Source: Taiwanofungus camphoratus (lineage: Eukaryota > Basidiomycota > Agaricomycetes > Polyporales > Taiwanofungaceae). Taken from it: a stretch of DNA of 64,000 nt. The stretch spans positions 992,001-1,056,000 of the forward strand of contig CP021229.1 in the NCBI GenBank assembly GCA_003999685.1, written 5' to 3'. A model generated the notes under the pieces. That model was given only the letters and a program-made list of their open reading frames with translations. It did no database searches and had not been told where the DNA came from. The translations under genes and the position numbers were made by a program. Positions 39,576-50,485 of the stretch are shown here, piece after piece. Within the stretch, counting starts at the first letter, position 1, and each line of letters starts with the position of its first letter.

Positions 39576-40915
39576 ATGGACGAAGATGCTCCATATCGCA
39601 TCCAGCTCATTGCAGAGCTGGAAGGTAACAACAGTTGTATTGTCTAGAGGCCGCAGATGCTGACGTTGTGTACAGGACACGACGATCGCGCCTGGCACGT
39701 CGCATGGAATCCCACAAGACCCATCCTTGCGTCCTGCTCAGCGGACAAAACTGTGCGCATGTACAATTACCGCGCCGCTACATCTCCCGAAGGTGTCGCA
39801 GATGCCCCTTCCCTGACGTTCAACCACAACACGACAATACCAACAGGACACTCTAAAACTGTACGCGCCGTCGCATGGTCACCATCCGGCAAAACGCTTG
39901 CCACCGCGTCATTTGACTCCAACATTGGCATATGGGCACAGGAGGAAGACGGGGAGGATGGAGACGGAGGTGGAACCGGGGAGAAGGGTGAGTGGGAATG
40001 CATGAGTTTGCTGGAGGGGCACGAAACGGAATGCAAGAGCGTTGCATACTCCAGCTCTGGCAACCTGCTGGCGAGCTGTAGCAGAGACAAGACGGTGTGG
40101 ATATGGGAAGGTATGGCGATATGATCCATACGTGATAACATGACCAACGCGCTTGCGTGTACTAGTGCATCCAGACTCGGACTTTGAGTGTATGGGCGTG
40201 CTCATGGAGCACTCGCAAGATGTCAAGTGCGTCGCCTGGCACCCTACAGAGGAGGTCAGCCCATCCCAACTCGCACTCCGTTTATGGATTCTCACCACGC
40301 TGATCCTCCGTTCCTCACGCAGCGCAGATCCTCGCCTCGGCCTCGTACGATGACACCATAAAGTTATATGTAGACGACCCATCCGAAGACTGGTTCTGCT
40401 TCGCAACACTCACCGGCCACGCGTCTACGGTGTGGTCGCTCGCATTCTCTCCCGATGGTCGCTTCCTGGCATCCGGCTCGGACGACATGACCGTGCGGAT
40501 ATGGGAACGAGTGCAGGAACACAAGTGGGAATGTGTGAGCGTGCTGGAGGGACATGAGAGGAGCATCTACTCCCTCAGTTGGGGAAAAGGCAAGGACACG
40601 GGGGATGGAAAGCTTGGATGGCTGGCGAGCACAGGCGGCGACGGGACTGTCTTTGTGTGGGAGGTGAACGTACGTTTGCGTACGGCATTCACTTCGTTTG
40701 ACTGGCCTCTGACCTCGTTTACACAGGCAACGCCCGGAAATCCAGACGGAGGTAAGAGTCGGTTGTCTCATAAAGCTATTGCACGTCTTTCCGCGACGCA
40801 CGGTGTCCACGACGTCAATGGCATTGTATGGTGTCCTCGAGAAGGGTTTGAAGATACTTTTGCTACAGCGGGGGATGACGGGTTGGTCAAGGTGTGGAAA
40901 GTAGGTCATGACTAA
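39576..40915 (+). CDS. CIA1: Cytosolic iron-sulfur assembly protein, WD40 (CIA1/CIAO1)
   Basis: CIA1 is a seven-bladed WD40 propeller that, with the MMS19/CIA2 partners, hands iron-sulfur clusters to cytosolic and nuclear proteins. Exons are 39576-39624, 39676-40110, 40166-40254, 40328-40669 and 40727-40915, with GT..AG introns of about 51-73 bp. The N-terminus reads L-I-A-E-L-E-G-H then [14 protein letters not shown], the family signature. WD repeats recur as [61 protein letters not shown] and a last blade ending V-K-V-W-K. An acidic Gly-rich loop (about residues 100-115) is longer than in yeast. Convergent with HIS5; the stop codons are about 100 bp apart. Confidence 0.93.
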
Positions 40916-41018
40916 CTTATCAGTAATGGTAGAATTTTGCACACAGAAAGAAGAATATATGTATAATCAATTCCAATAACTCAGGCACTATGATGAACTC
41001 TGTAAAGATACAAGAAAC

Positions 41019-42403
41019 CTATAGCTTCTTCAACAGCTCCTCTAACTTCGCAAGCACGACTTCATTCTCTTCCTGATTCCCAACCGTGATTCTCAAGCAT
41101 CCCGAGCACCCTGGTTCACCACCACGGTATCGCACTACCACGCCCTCTTCCTCCGCCAGCGTTTTGTAAATCTTCTGGGCCCGCGCGTTATCTGGCCGTC
41201 CACTGCCGCTCTTCTCTAGCACCGGCACCATCACAAAGTTCGCGTCATTCCCGCCGATGATCGCGCCTAGCCCGAGCGGTGCGAGCGCAGGCAACTTCTG
41301 CACGAGCACATTGCGCTGCTTGATGAGCGTCGAGACTTTTGCGCTCATAGTAGCGACTGCAGGTGGCGATAACGCAGAGAGCGCGAGCGCAGCGGTAGGT
41401 GCGGAGATGTTGTACGGTGCCTTGGTGTTCATGAGGATCTGGATGAGCGCCGGGTGGGCGAACGCCATGCCCAAGCTTGAGACTCGAGGTCAAGGATCGC
41501 GAGGGGAAGGATAGGAGAATCAGACTCACCGAATAGCGGCCAACCCGAAGCTCTTGCTCAACGTCTGCATGACGCATAGGTTCGCGTATTGTTTAACGAA
41601 CCGAACTGAGCTCGCGCCGGAGCTCGCAAAATCGATGTACGCCTCGTCTACTACAACGATTCCCCTGAACTTGTCGTACTCCAGGACCTCGCGCAAAGCA
41701 GAAGGGGAAACAAGCGTGCCTGTTGGATTTCCCGGAGAGCACAGCATTATAAGTTTGATTGAAGGGTCTGCATCAATAGCCTTCTTCATCTGAAACGATG
41801 GAGGATTTTTGAATGAGCAGACGCTGTAAGGGAAGGAATGTTGTCTCACACCTCCTCAACCCTTAGCGAGAACCTTCCCGTTTCTCCGCCTTCACCTGCG
41901 TCCCCGCTGAGTTTCAAAGGCACCTTCACGACCCCGACATCATTCACTTGTGCGCAAACGCTGTACATCCCGTATGTCGGCGGAGTTGTCATGATCTTCT
42001 CCTTCCCAGGCACGACGCACACCCGCATGAGTAGGTCAATCACCTCGTCCGAGCCTACGCCCAAGAAGACGTAGTCCGCACTTGGAAGGCCGCGCATGGA
42101 GGCTAATCGCTCCCGGATGGGGTCGTTTCGCGGCGAAGGATAGCGGTGCAGGTCGAGCGCAAGGGTGGATTGCAGCTCAGGATCCAACTCTACTTCATGA
42201 TCTGTTTTATGGTCTGCTGAAGAGCGAGGTATTGAGTGCCCCAGTGCATTTTCGTTCGCGTCGAGTAGGATCCCTTCCGAATAGTCGTCCCGGGCGCAAC
42301 GGTAAGGGTGCAGAGCAAGGATGTTTGGCCGGATGACCTTCTCGATATCGAAGTGGGCGGGTGATGTAGGGTATAACGACTCCGCAAGACCTAGGATTGG
42401 CAT
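41019..42403 (-). CDS. HIS5: Histidinol-phosphate aminotransferase
   Basis: This PLP enzyme converts imidazole-acetol phosphate to L-histidinol phosphate in histidine synthesis. Exons 41852-42403, 41530-41789 and 41019-41475 give 422 residues. The N-terminus has R-P-N-I-L-A-L-H-P-Y-R-C-A-R-D-D-Y and L-L-D-A-N-E-N, both typical of fungal HIS5. The substrate/PLP regions include S-P-G-N-P-T-G and D-E-A-Y-I-D-F, and the PLP lysine lies in T-L-S-K-S-F-G. The C-terminus has C-L-R-I-T-V-G. Length is close to the fungal norm. Start at 42403 was chosen because it is the first ATG of the frame that precedes the conserved region; a longer upstream frame exists but lacks family similarity. Confidence 0.95.
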
Positions 42404-43106
42404 ACTGTTCCAAATCGTCTGAGCTCCAGGATCTTAGAGGCCTGAATTGGCGAAAAGATATTGTCTAGACCAGTCACATTGACCTGGTGGAACTTGATGA
42501 CTCGCATTTTCGCAGAGATTAGATTAGATTTCAAGTCGTACCCCAGCCACAAACGCAAGCCGGCGGAGAAAAGCGGAGAAGGGAGGTGGTCGGCCAAAGA
42601 AACCAGCTGAGTGTGTACAGATTTTTTCTCAATCGACTTATTTTCTTCTCCGACTGAAAAGTGGGACAATTGTGGCTAGCCGCGAACCGTCAGGAACGAC
42701 TTGTCGGCAACGTACGAGAACGTTATTGCGCTTAGACCATTCATTTATGATTTCGGAGTATTCTCCAGATTCTCCAGATCGCAAAGTCTCCAGCAGTGCG
42801 TGTCTATCGATAATTGGCCATGCATGTGTGTGGCTAATCGACCCGCAGTCATCTTTGGCAGTGTCCAGCCAGGTGATACGGTCTCGGTAGTAAGCAATAA
42901 GCAGCGCCCTCAGCTGCTCTAGCTTTCAGCCAAGCGTCTCATCCGTTTCGGCACTTCTTTGTGCTGGAACGCTGCGCCGTGGTCCGCAGATTTCTCTACA
43001 CTCGACATATCTACTTTTGGCACCCTCTCATCGTCCTCTGCCTTTCTTATAACCCTCATCGAACGCAATCTGTGCTTCTTTCTCGCCCAGATACTGTCGA
43101 TCAAAT
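42404..43106. promoter_or_regulatory. Divergent promoter region of HIS5 and the USP gene
   Basis: The 703-bp spacer separates two genes transcribed away from each other. A pyrimidine-rich stretch lies before the USP start (about 43030-43095). No exact factor site can be claimed by eye. Confidence 0.5.
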
Positions 43107-46100
43107 ATGATGAAGCACAAGAAGAACCAGCCGACACCTCAAGAGCGGTATAGGGCCCGGAAGCAGCGCGAGGAGGCAGAGAAAGAAGCATCGTTACCAC
43201 CGGGACTAATCAATCATGGGAACACCTGTTTCATGAACTCTACACTTCAGGGTGTGAGTGGTTTACCTGTCTACTTCGAAAAACGTACTCAAAATCGCAT
43301 GCATGATGCGTGTCGTCCAGCTGATGGCGACAGGATTATTACACAATCTTGTCAACTTCGAACCTGTACCCTCGTTCCTGCACAGCTCGTCGGGTGCAGC
43401 CATTGTCGCCAAGCGATCACCACAGCTTACCAACGGGCATGGTTTGGGAGGTCAGGACGAGCACCCTTGGGTTGAAGGTATGCCCTTGGGTGACATCTTC
43501 ATCAAGACCATGAAGAGGGCGTGGGAGATACAGGAAAGTCGCAAGAGAGAAAGTATGAGTCCCAAGCAAGTACCGCTTGCATACAGCAAAACGAGCTAGG
43601 TTAACGTTGGAGTCGCAGGGATATCTTGTTCGCGATCGGGCGCAAGTACGACCAATATATGGACTTCCGACAACAGGACGCGCATGAGTTCTTGCGGCAC
43701 ATGCTCGACGCTATGCGCATGGAAGAGTTAGATGTATGTGGTCGTCCACGTCGGTCGTGACACACATTCGAATTCATTGCGTGATAGATTATCAAACAGC
43801 GCCAACCTCCCCCACCAAAACAAAGCCGGAGGCGGTCGCGCAAGAAACGCGCGTCTATACCCTCTGCTTCCCTCAGTGACGTGTCTTCGTCAATCCCTAC
43901 ACCATTGTCGGCGCCTGCGCCCTCATCTTCCTCTGACCCTCTACAGACTGCTTTGGATACCCCGGCGCCGATCGCAGACGATGACAAGTTCGAATCGTTC
44001 GTGGACATGTTGTTCGGAGGCCATCTGGCGAGCATTCTGGTATGTGAGAAGTGCAAGAAGGTGTCGCTCACATATGAGGACTTCAACGACCTCAGCTTAA
44101 GCATCAAGCCGGAAGACTACGCTAAGGGCCGGAAGCGCGACCGACTAAAGTCCCTTGCGCGCAAGCTGCGGGGATCGTTCCGACAGCCGGGCACCCATGG
44201 TACAGCAATGCACCGCTCGTCTTCCGTGCCTACAAGCCCTCTTAGACGAAGCTCAGAGGTTACACCGCTCGAGGAGGAACCACCGACACACGAAGGGCCG
44301 CGGCGCCGTAGTTTTGACCATGTTGGTGCAGGCGAGGAGGCCGAGGAGGCAAGGGATGAGGTAAAAGAACTCGCGGAGATGAGTGGGCAGAAAGAACTCC
44401 CATCGGCTGTGTGTGAGGACGAGGAGGAGAGTGGGAATGTGAGTGAAGAGAAGAACGGTAAGGATGCGGATGCGAAAGAGAAGGCAGACGGAGAGCAGGG
44501 TCAGGGTAAGGAGAAGAAGGAGAAAGAAGATTCATGGGGGAAGATCGGACGACGCTTGAGTGTCTCCATGAAGATGGGGAGGAAGACCCATAATCCGCGA
44601 AGTCCTAGCCAGTCCGTTGAACGAGGTAGGAAGATCGGTGCCAAGGAGGAAGTCCGCATTGCGAAGGGCGAGGAGTCAGAAACCTCGCGAGCGTCGCTTG
44701 CGCTACCATCCACCGTAGATAGTGGCTCCGAGATGGGCGATGTGTCGGATTCCTCTCGTGCACGTCGCATCTCGCCACCTATATCATCTATGGCTACTCC
44801 TATTTCCGCCCTGAAACGTCCGCCACATATCAAGCAAATGACTGGCTCCCCGTTCGCCCATCGGCGGAACAAGCCTGGACATGGACATGCGCCTAAGCTG
44901 TCCCGCGAAGAAGCCGCATATCTTCGGCGACTTCTGGCTGACATACATCCATCTTCTGCAAACCCGCTTTCTATGTTGCATCAAGCTCTTGCTGGCGGTA
45001 TCCATAGTGCAAACGTACCATCGTCATCAGCAGCAGCCCAGGCTATGTGGGCGAAGATGGGGCATCTACCCGGGATTGAAGAGTGTCTACGTATGTTCAC
45101 TGCCGTCGAGATCTTGGATGGCGAGAATATGGTCGGATGCCACCGTTGCTGGAAGATTGCCAATGGAACGTATGTCCCACGGCGTCAGAATGCAGACATT
45201 GTGGAGGAAGATGAGGATGCCCGTAGCGAGAGTGAAGAAAGTGGAAGCAGCCCAGTGCAGGACGAAGAGAGTATCGACACTCCCAAAAGGGAATCTACCG
45301 AGGTCTCGGAGCCCTCGTCGTCGACTCCGGACAATTCTCCTAGTGGTCGTATCTCACCTGCATCAACCTCCGCCGTCTCTCCAAGTACGGCCCCCTCTTC
45401 CGACAACCTCTATGATGCAACCTCGATGTCTTCAGCACCGACTACAGTAGGGTCGGGTGTTCCGCACTGGACAGGTAGGCCTACCGTATGTAATGCGGAC
45501 AAGGAGTCTGTTGGCTCGCCAGTGCCTTCACCGATGCGCCCCGCTACGTATGGTGGGCTCCCCATTCCTTCTATATCCACCACAGCTCCGGGGTCCCCCC
45601 TTACTCCGCCTGCATCTCGGGATGCGGGCAATGGGACCGACGACAAGGGGTCTAGGAAGAGGCCATCGAGCTCGTTGGGCGTATCGCCTTCGGATGATTC
45701 ATTGCTGACTCCGAGAGCGAGACGATTCCAGAAGCCTAAGAGGGACAGTGTCCTTGACGAGAGCAGCGAGAGTTCCGACGACGAGTACGAGAGCGATGTC
45801 TCCGCGGGCACATCGGTGTACTCCGATAACTCGTCTATTGCATCTCCCTCGGGCTCTCCAGCAGTCTCTCCGAGGACATCTGCCGAGAATTTGCGTCGAG
45901 TCGCCTCGCCTACTTCTATGAAACAGCACAAGGCGCCAGATTCCCAGTCTCCGTCGAAAACACCGCGCTCGAAGCAAGTGATACTCCGTCGAATGTACAA
46001 ACGCTATCTCATTGCTACTCCTCCCCCAATCTTGGTAGTCCATTTGAAGCGATTTCAGCAAACCAATAAGACGCATACCGTGTCTTTCTCTGGTGCTGGT

Positions 46101-46609
46101 GGTGTTAAGAAGCTTGACGAGTTTGTCGCCTTCCCAGAGTATCTCGACCTCGCCCCGTTCCTAGCACCGAAAAGAGATGATTACGGGCTTGGAGCGTCAG
46201 GGAAGACTAGTAGTAAGGAGGCAGGCAAAGACACGGAGCGCTGCATGTATCGCCTCTATGCCGTGGTGCAGCATATCGGCAATATGGTATGCGCGTTTCA
46301 GTATCAAAGGCTACTTTGTATTTATGCTATCCTGTCCAACAGTTGGGAGGTCACTACGTTGCCTACACTGCTCTTCCGCCATCCCAGTCCCTCAACAATA
46401 TGACAAGTGCTCAGGCCTCCGAGACGGAGCCCGAACCAGGTGCTTCTACATCTACAACTCAGTCCCAAGCAACACCATCCGAGAACAAAACTAAATCGGA
46501 CAAAACCCAAAGGCAGTGGGCCTACATCAGCGACACTGTAGTACGACTTACCACCCTCGAGGAGGTACTGAAGGCGAAGGCATATATCTGCATGTATGAG
46601 CGGATATGA
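43107..46609 (+). CDS. Ubiquitin carboxyl-terminal hydrolase, USP family (USP16/45-like)
   Basis: A cysteine protease that removes ubiquitin. Exons 43107-43253, 43321-43565, 43619-43733, 43788-46286 and 46343-46609 give 1,090 residues. The Cys box is G-L-I-N-H-G-N-T-C-F-M-N-S (about residues 32-44); Q-Q-D-A-H-E-F-L-R-H-M-L-D follows; the His box is L-G-G-H-Y-V-A-Y-T near the end, and W-A-Y-I-S-D-T holds the third catalytic residue. C-x2-C pairs (C-E-K-C and C-H-R-C) probably bind zinc in the fingers. Between them is a long charged and Ser/Pro-rich insert (about residues 300-850), typical of fungal USP16-like enzymes. The second intron (43566-43618) is a GC-AG intron with the canonical GCAAGT donor; only this choice keeps frame. 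The zinc-finger UBP domain of animal USP16 is not seen. Nuclear or cytosolic site unknown. Confidence 0.92.
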
Positions 46610-48427
46610 ACATGACGCCTCTCTTCCTCGACCCCACACTCACTTGCTAGATACCCTCATTGCTTTGCATATGCGTTCGCTAGGACTTTGCTCCGCATTA
46701 CCGATATAGTGCCAAGGGTTTAATATCAACCCTTACTAAAGTGTATTGTATACCTAACTTATGTCTCGAAGCAATTCTCGTAGAGTCATTTTATAGGCTG
46801 CCATGTAATGCACTGTACACTGTAGGGTTTATTCCACATTAACATCCGAGATTTCTGCATATTATTCCCAGGCGATCAGATGCTGTATTGCTTGTGAAGT
46901 GCTTTAAGGAAGGCGGGCCAGTTAAATGTAATTAAAGCGATAAAGGCTATGCCTAACCGGTTGAGAACAAAGCTTTGAGAACAAATGGACTGATGGTTTC
47001 AATGAATGAGGACGGAAGACGTAATCAGTACGCTTCAGCCTGAGGATAATTCACTGGCAACTGCCACGATGGGGCTTGCGGCAGTCGAGCCATACCACTT
47101 TAGACAACCGATCGTTCAGTCCTTTCAGATTCTGGCCGGCACCTCTCCTGTTCTAGGCACTTATCTCGAATACTTGGGATCTATCAAATGCTTCCATTAG
47201 CTGCTCTTACTTGCTGAAGAATCATTTGCTAGGCGTAATGTGTCGTGATCAGCCCTTATGTCCTCGAGTCAACAACACATCAATGAGTTCCAGCTCATAG
47301 TGGTCTACTGTGGATAACCCAGCGAGATAGGGTTTCTGGTGGAGTACCTCAACCCTGAACAACGTTCTTTTCTATGCTTGACAGCTCTCTACTAGTATTG
47401 ATTCGAACGACTTTCTATGGTATAAATCTAGTGTGGCTTCTTAGAGGCTGCATACCTCAAATCTTTCGGTATTCGCCAATATTTGGACCATGCGATTGCC
47501 TGTATGAAATTAATTTACTTGACTTGCTCTGTTCAGGGCAATGACTCCTAATGAGGGAATAGTATCCAGAGCCAGAGGCGTCCTACCCCGGACGTTTTCA
47601 AGAAATGGATCGTCATACGGCCCAATCGAGGGATCCGCGTGACATGGTCTTCCGTTTTATTCGACGATAAGCTCATTCAGTTTCTTGACAGGTACCATTG
47701 TCACCGCAGAAATTTCCCTGGAAGACGGTTTACTGACTCGACTGTCTAGCTGGCAATCGTTGACGTGACGGCGACTTTGTGCCAGCATTATCCCTTGAAG
47801 ATAGTCCAGAGATAACTCATGAAGTATCCTTCAACTCTGGGGTTGCTAGGTGCGATTTTATTTTAACTCAACGACTTACTAGCGCTGATTGTGAGACTAG
47901 TCATCCAAGGATGTCCACTTAGATTTGCCCACGTACGGATGGTGTTGTAGATCTCGTCGCCCACGGGTACTGTTTCTTACGGAAGTTGATAGGCCTCGTA
48001 TGCTCGTCAATCTGTACTAAAAGTTGAATATGCATAGATCAATGATCTCTGGGTTACGGCTGAGGTACAAGAGGATGCTGATTTTAATAGTTGTCATGGT
48101 GAGTATTGAGATGCACAAGCACTTTGTCAGAAATCTCGGTAGTCCGAACGCGTGCGGCCGATTCCGTACTGTACTTGTGGCCGGACTTGCTGTGGCTGAG
48201 TGGCCTTGGTCAATGACTACAAAGCGCAATGTGAACCATCTAGTCTGCTGCTTGGACCTGCGCTTTCTGGGCGCAACTACCACCAAGGGGAGTATAATAT
48301 TTGCAATCCCTTAAACAGCAAGGGCCTCTAGGTCAGTAAAGAGATTGAAGACTAGGTCCTGTGGCAATCATTCTCAACTGGATTCAGGTTTTCATAGTGC
48401 TGCCAGGAATCGCCACTCAAACAGACC
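46610..48427. other. 1.8-kb intergenic region
   Basis: No gene recognised on either strand. Only short unsupported frames are present; composition is ordinary. It would contain the USP terminator and the F-box promoter. Confidence 0.6.
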
Positions 48428-49848
48428 ATGAACCTCTTGTCTTTGAATGAAGATGTTCTGTTCATCATCCTTTCGTTGATGCATCCACAAGATGCTCTGC
48501 GACTTGCGATGACTTGCCGATTTGCACATTGTATTGCAATGTCGCGTCATCTTTCTGAGGTGTCCCTGCGCACAGGTTACGACCGGGGAAACAACCGTCT
48601 TTCAACATTCTGCTCCTTTATGCTCGCCGACGTCCAGCACCGAATCCCGTATATGAGAGTCCTCCACCTCAAGCACTTTCCCGATTGGCTGGATAGACGT
48701 GACCACATCTCGGCAGACTATATGCTTTCCTTGACCGAAGTGTTGCAGCATGCAACTAACCTCAAGGAAATCCATCTTCAGGATATAGATGACTTGTTAG
48801 AAAAGTTTCCTTCTTTTGTGGATGCATTGGCTGCGTTGCCTAGGCTCGATGTCATTCATCTTGTGGAACCTCACAGGCCGGCGTTTCAGCTCCTATCGCG
48901 GATGACGTCCTGCCCCCATGAACTGCGCATTAAAGGGTCTGACCGTGCGCAACTTGGAGACCGTCAAGCGTTCGAGGCTGCCGTCTCTTCTCAGATTTTT
49001 TCCCAGTCTCTCCGGATCGTGGACCTCAAGTTGTGTGGTGATCTGATAGACAAGCTGGACGTGGACAATACGTATCGCTCTCTCGTACATGTCCTGAAAA
49101 TTAATGACCCTGTCGTACATTTGCCCACACTTGTACGCATCTTCCCCAATTTGCACTCGCTCCAGTTTTCTGGCACTGTCTCTTATGGAAGGACTCCACC
49201 GTCTGCGACTTGGCCCAACTTAGATCACCTGGTGATTGACGGCCGTCAAGACTTCCCGTGTTGCCTCGTTCGTCGACTTGAAATCACATATCTCCTCAGT
49301 CGTGCCTTGATCCCGAAAATTCTGCCCATGCTTCAACGGATGTCCCCCGTGGTCTTGTCTCTGCCTATCTTTGACTCAGGTTTTGCTGAGCTATCGCAGC
49401 TAGCCAATGCGGTACCAACACTGAGGTATTTGCAACTTGAACGAGCTTCGCCGAACGAGTCTTGGGTAGTACGTACTGACCATAGCTCTTCACTCTTCCC
49501 AGAGCTATTCTGATTAACTTCCGCATTTTTCAGATCAATGTTGTAGCAGCCATAGGGACATTACCACTGGATGCGCTGTCTATCTGGGCTGATATACGTT
49601 GCCCTACTGTTCACCAGAATCGCCTGTCGAGATTGATCAAAGCACTCGTGGTCGGTATTGCATCCGTAGAGTACGTCGAGATGGGATCAAAAGACTACTT
49701 CTCCAAAACTTCGACTAACACGAAGACTTCGTCTACTTGGTATCACGTTGTTTCCCGTGTCTACCACAACGGGCCAATAATCAGGGAAATAAGGGAGGGC
49801 GAAAGGTGGAAAATTGAGAAGCAGCTGCTTAATATGCCTCGTCTTTAA
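48428..49848 (+). CDS. F-box protein with leucine-rich C-terminal region
   Basis: The 451-residue protein starts at ATG 48428; its first 40 residues form an F-box (L-N-E-D-V-L-F-I-I-L-S-L-M then D-A-L-R-L-A-M-T-C-R-F). F-box proteins link SKP1-cullin ubiquitin ligases to substrates. The rest has irregular Leu-rich repeats, as in the many mushroom F-box/LRR-like proteins. One intron (49469-49533) has a GTACGT donor and a CAG acceptor, in phase 0; the second exon is 49534-49848. The substrate is unknown. These families are large and variable in agaricomycetes, and this one shows no sign of decay. Confidence 0.85.
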
Positions 49849-50485
49849 TTGTTCTGAAATCATGTTTCAAAATTGCACGCTATCCAATTGCGCCTTATAA
49901 ATTTCGTCCATACTTTCAAATTGCTCTATCGAGAGCCACGCACTGGCATAATCTTGTCATCTGGACATGTCTCTTGTCAGCTACTAAGCATACCGTGAAT
50001 ATTTGAATGTGACAGTACACCCGATTCTAATACATGACTTTCGAGTTTGGGAACAAATTACGCATAAAAATGTGTGCCTACTGCTACAGGAAGGATCCAG
50101 ACTGCGTATACAATGGCGCTCTAGGGTAGAGGTACAGGATATGGCGACATAGGGCAGACGAATATAAAACATAAACAGTACTGGAAGGCGCTTCATCTTG
50201 ATGACGGAGGAATATTTGGCTGGATTCGGAGCTTGAGGGCTATATAAATGAAATTTCATAATGGCGATGGAAAGAATGATCAGGAAAAGGTGTCTCGTAT
50301 TGCAGGTGAGATGTTGCTCTTGGGTCCATAACAACGACTGCAACCATTTTCCTTGCGCAGAAGAAAATGGTTGCAAGCGTTGCTACTTCCCCCGAATGCT
50401 AGTCAACACCACACTCTTCATCACTTTCTATTGCGGCCTGAATTGGTGAAAGTTCAGAACGAATTCTCTACAATCGCAGGCAAAC
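49849..50485. other. Intergenic region between convergent genes
   Basis: The 640-bp stretch separates the 3' ends of the F-box gene and the large membrane-protein gene. Nothing recognisable on either strand. Confidence 0.6.
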
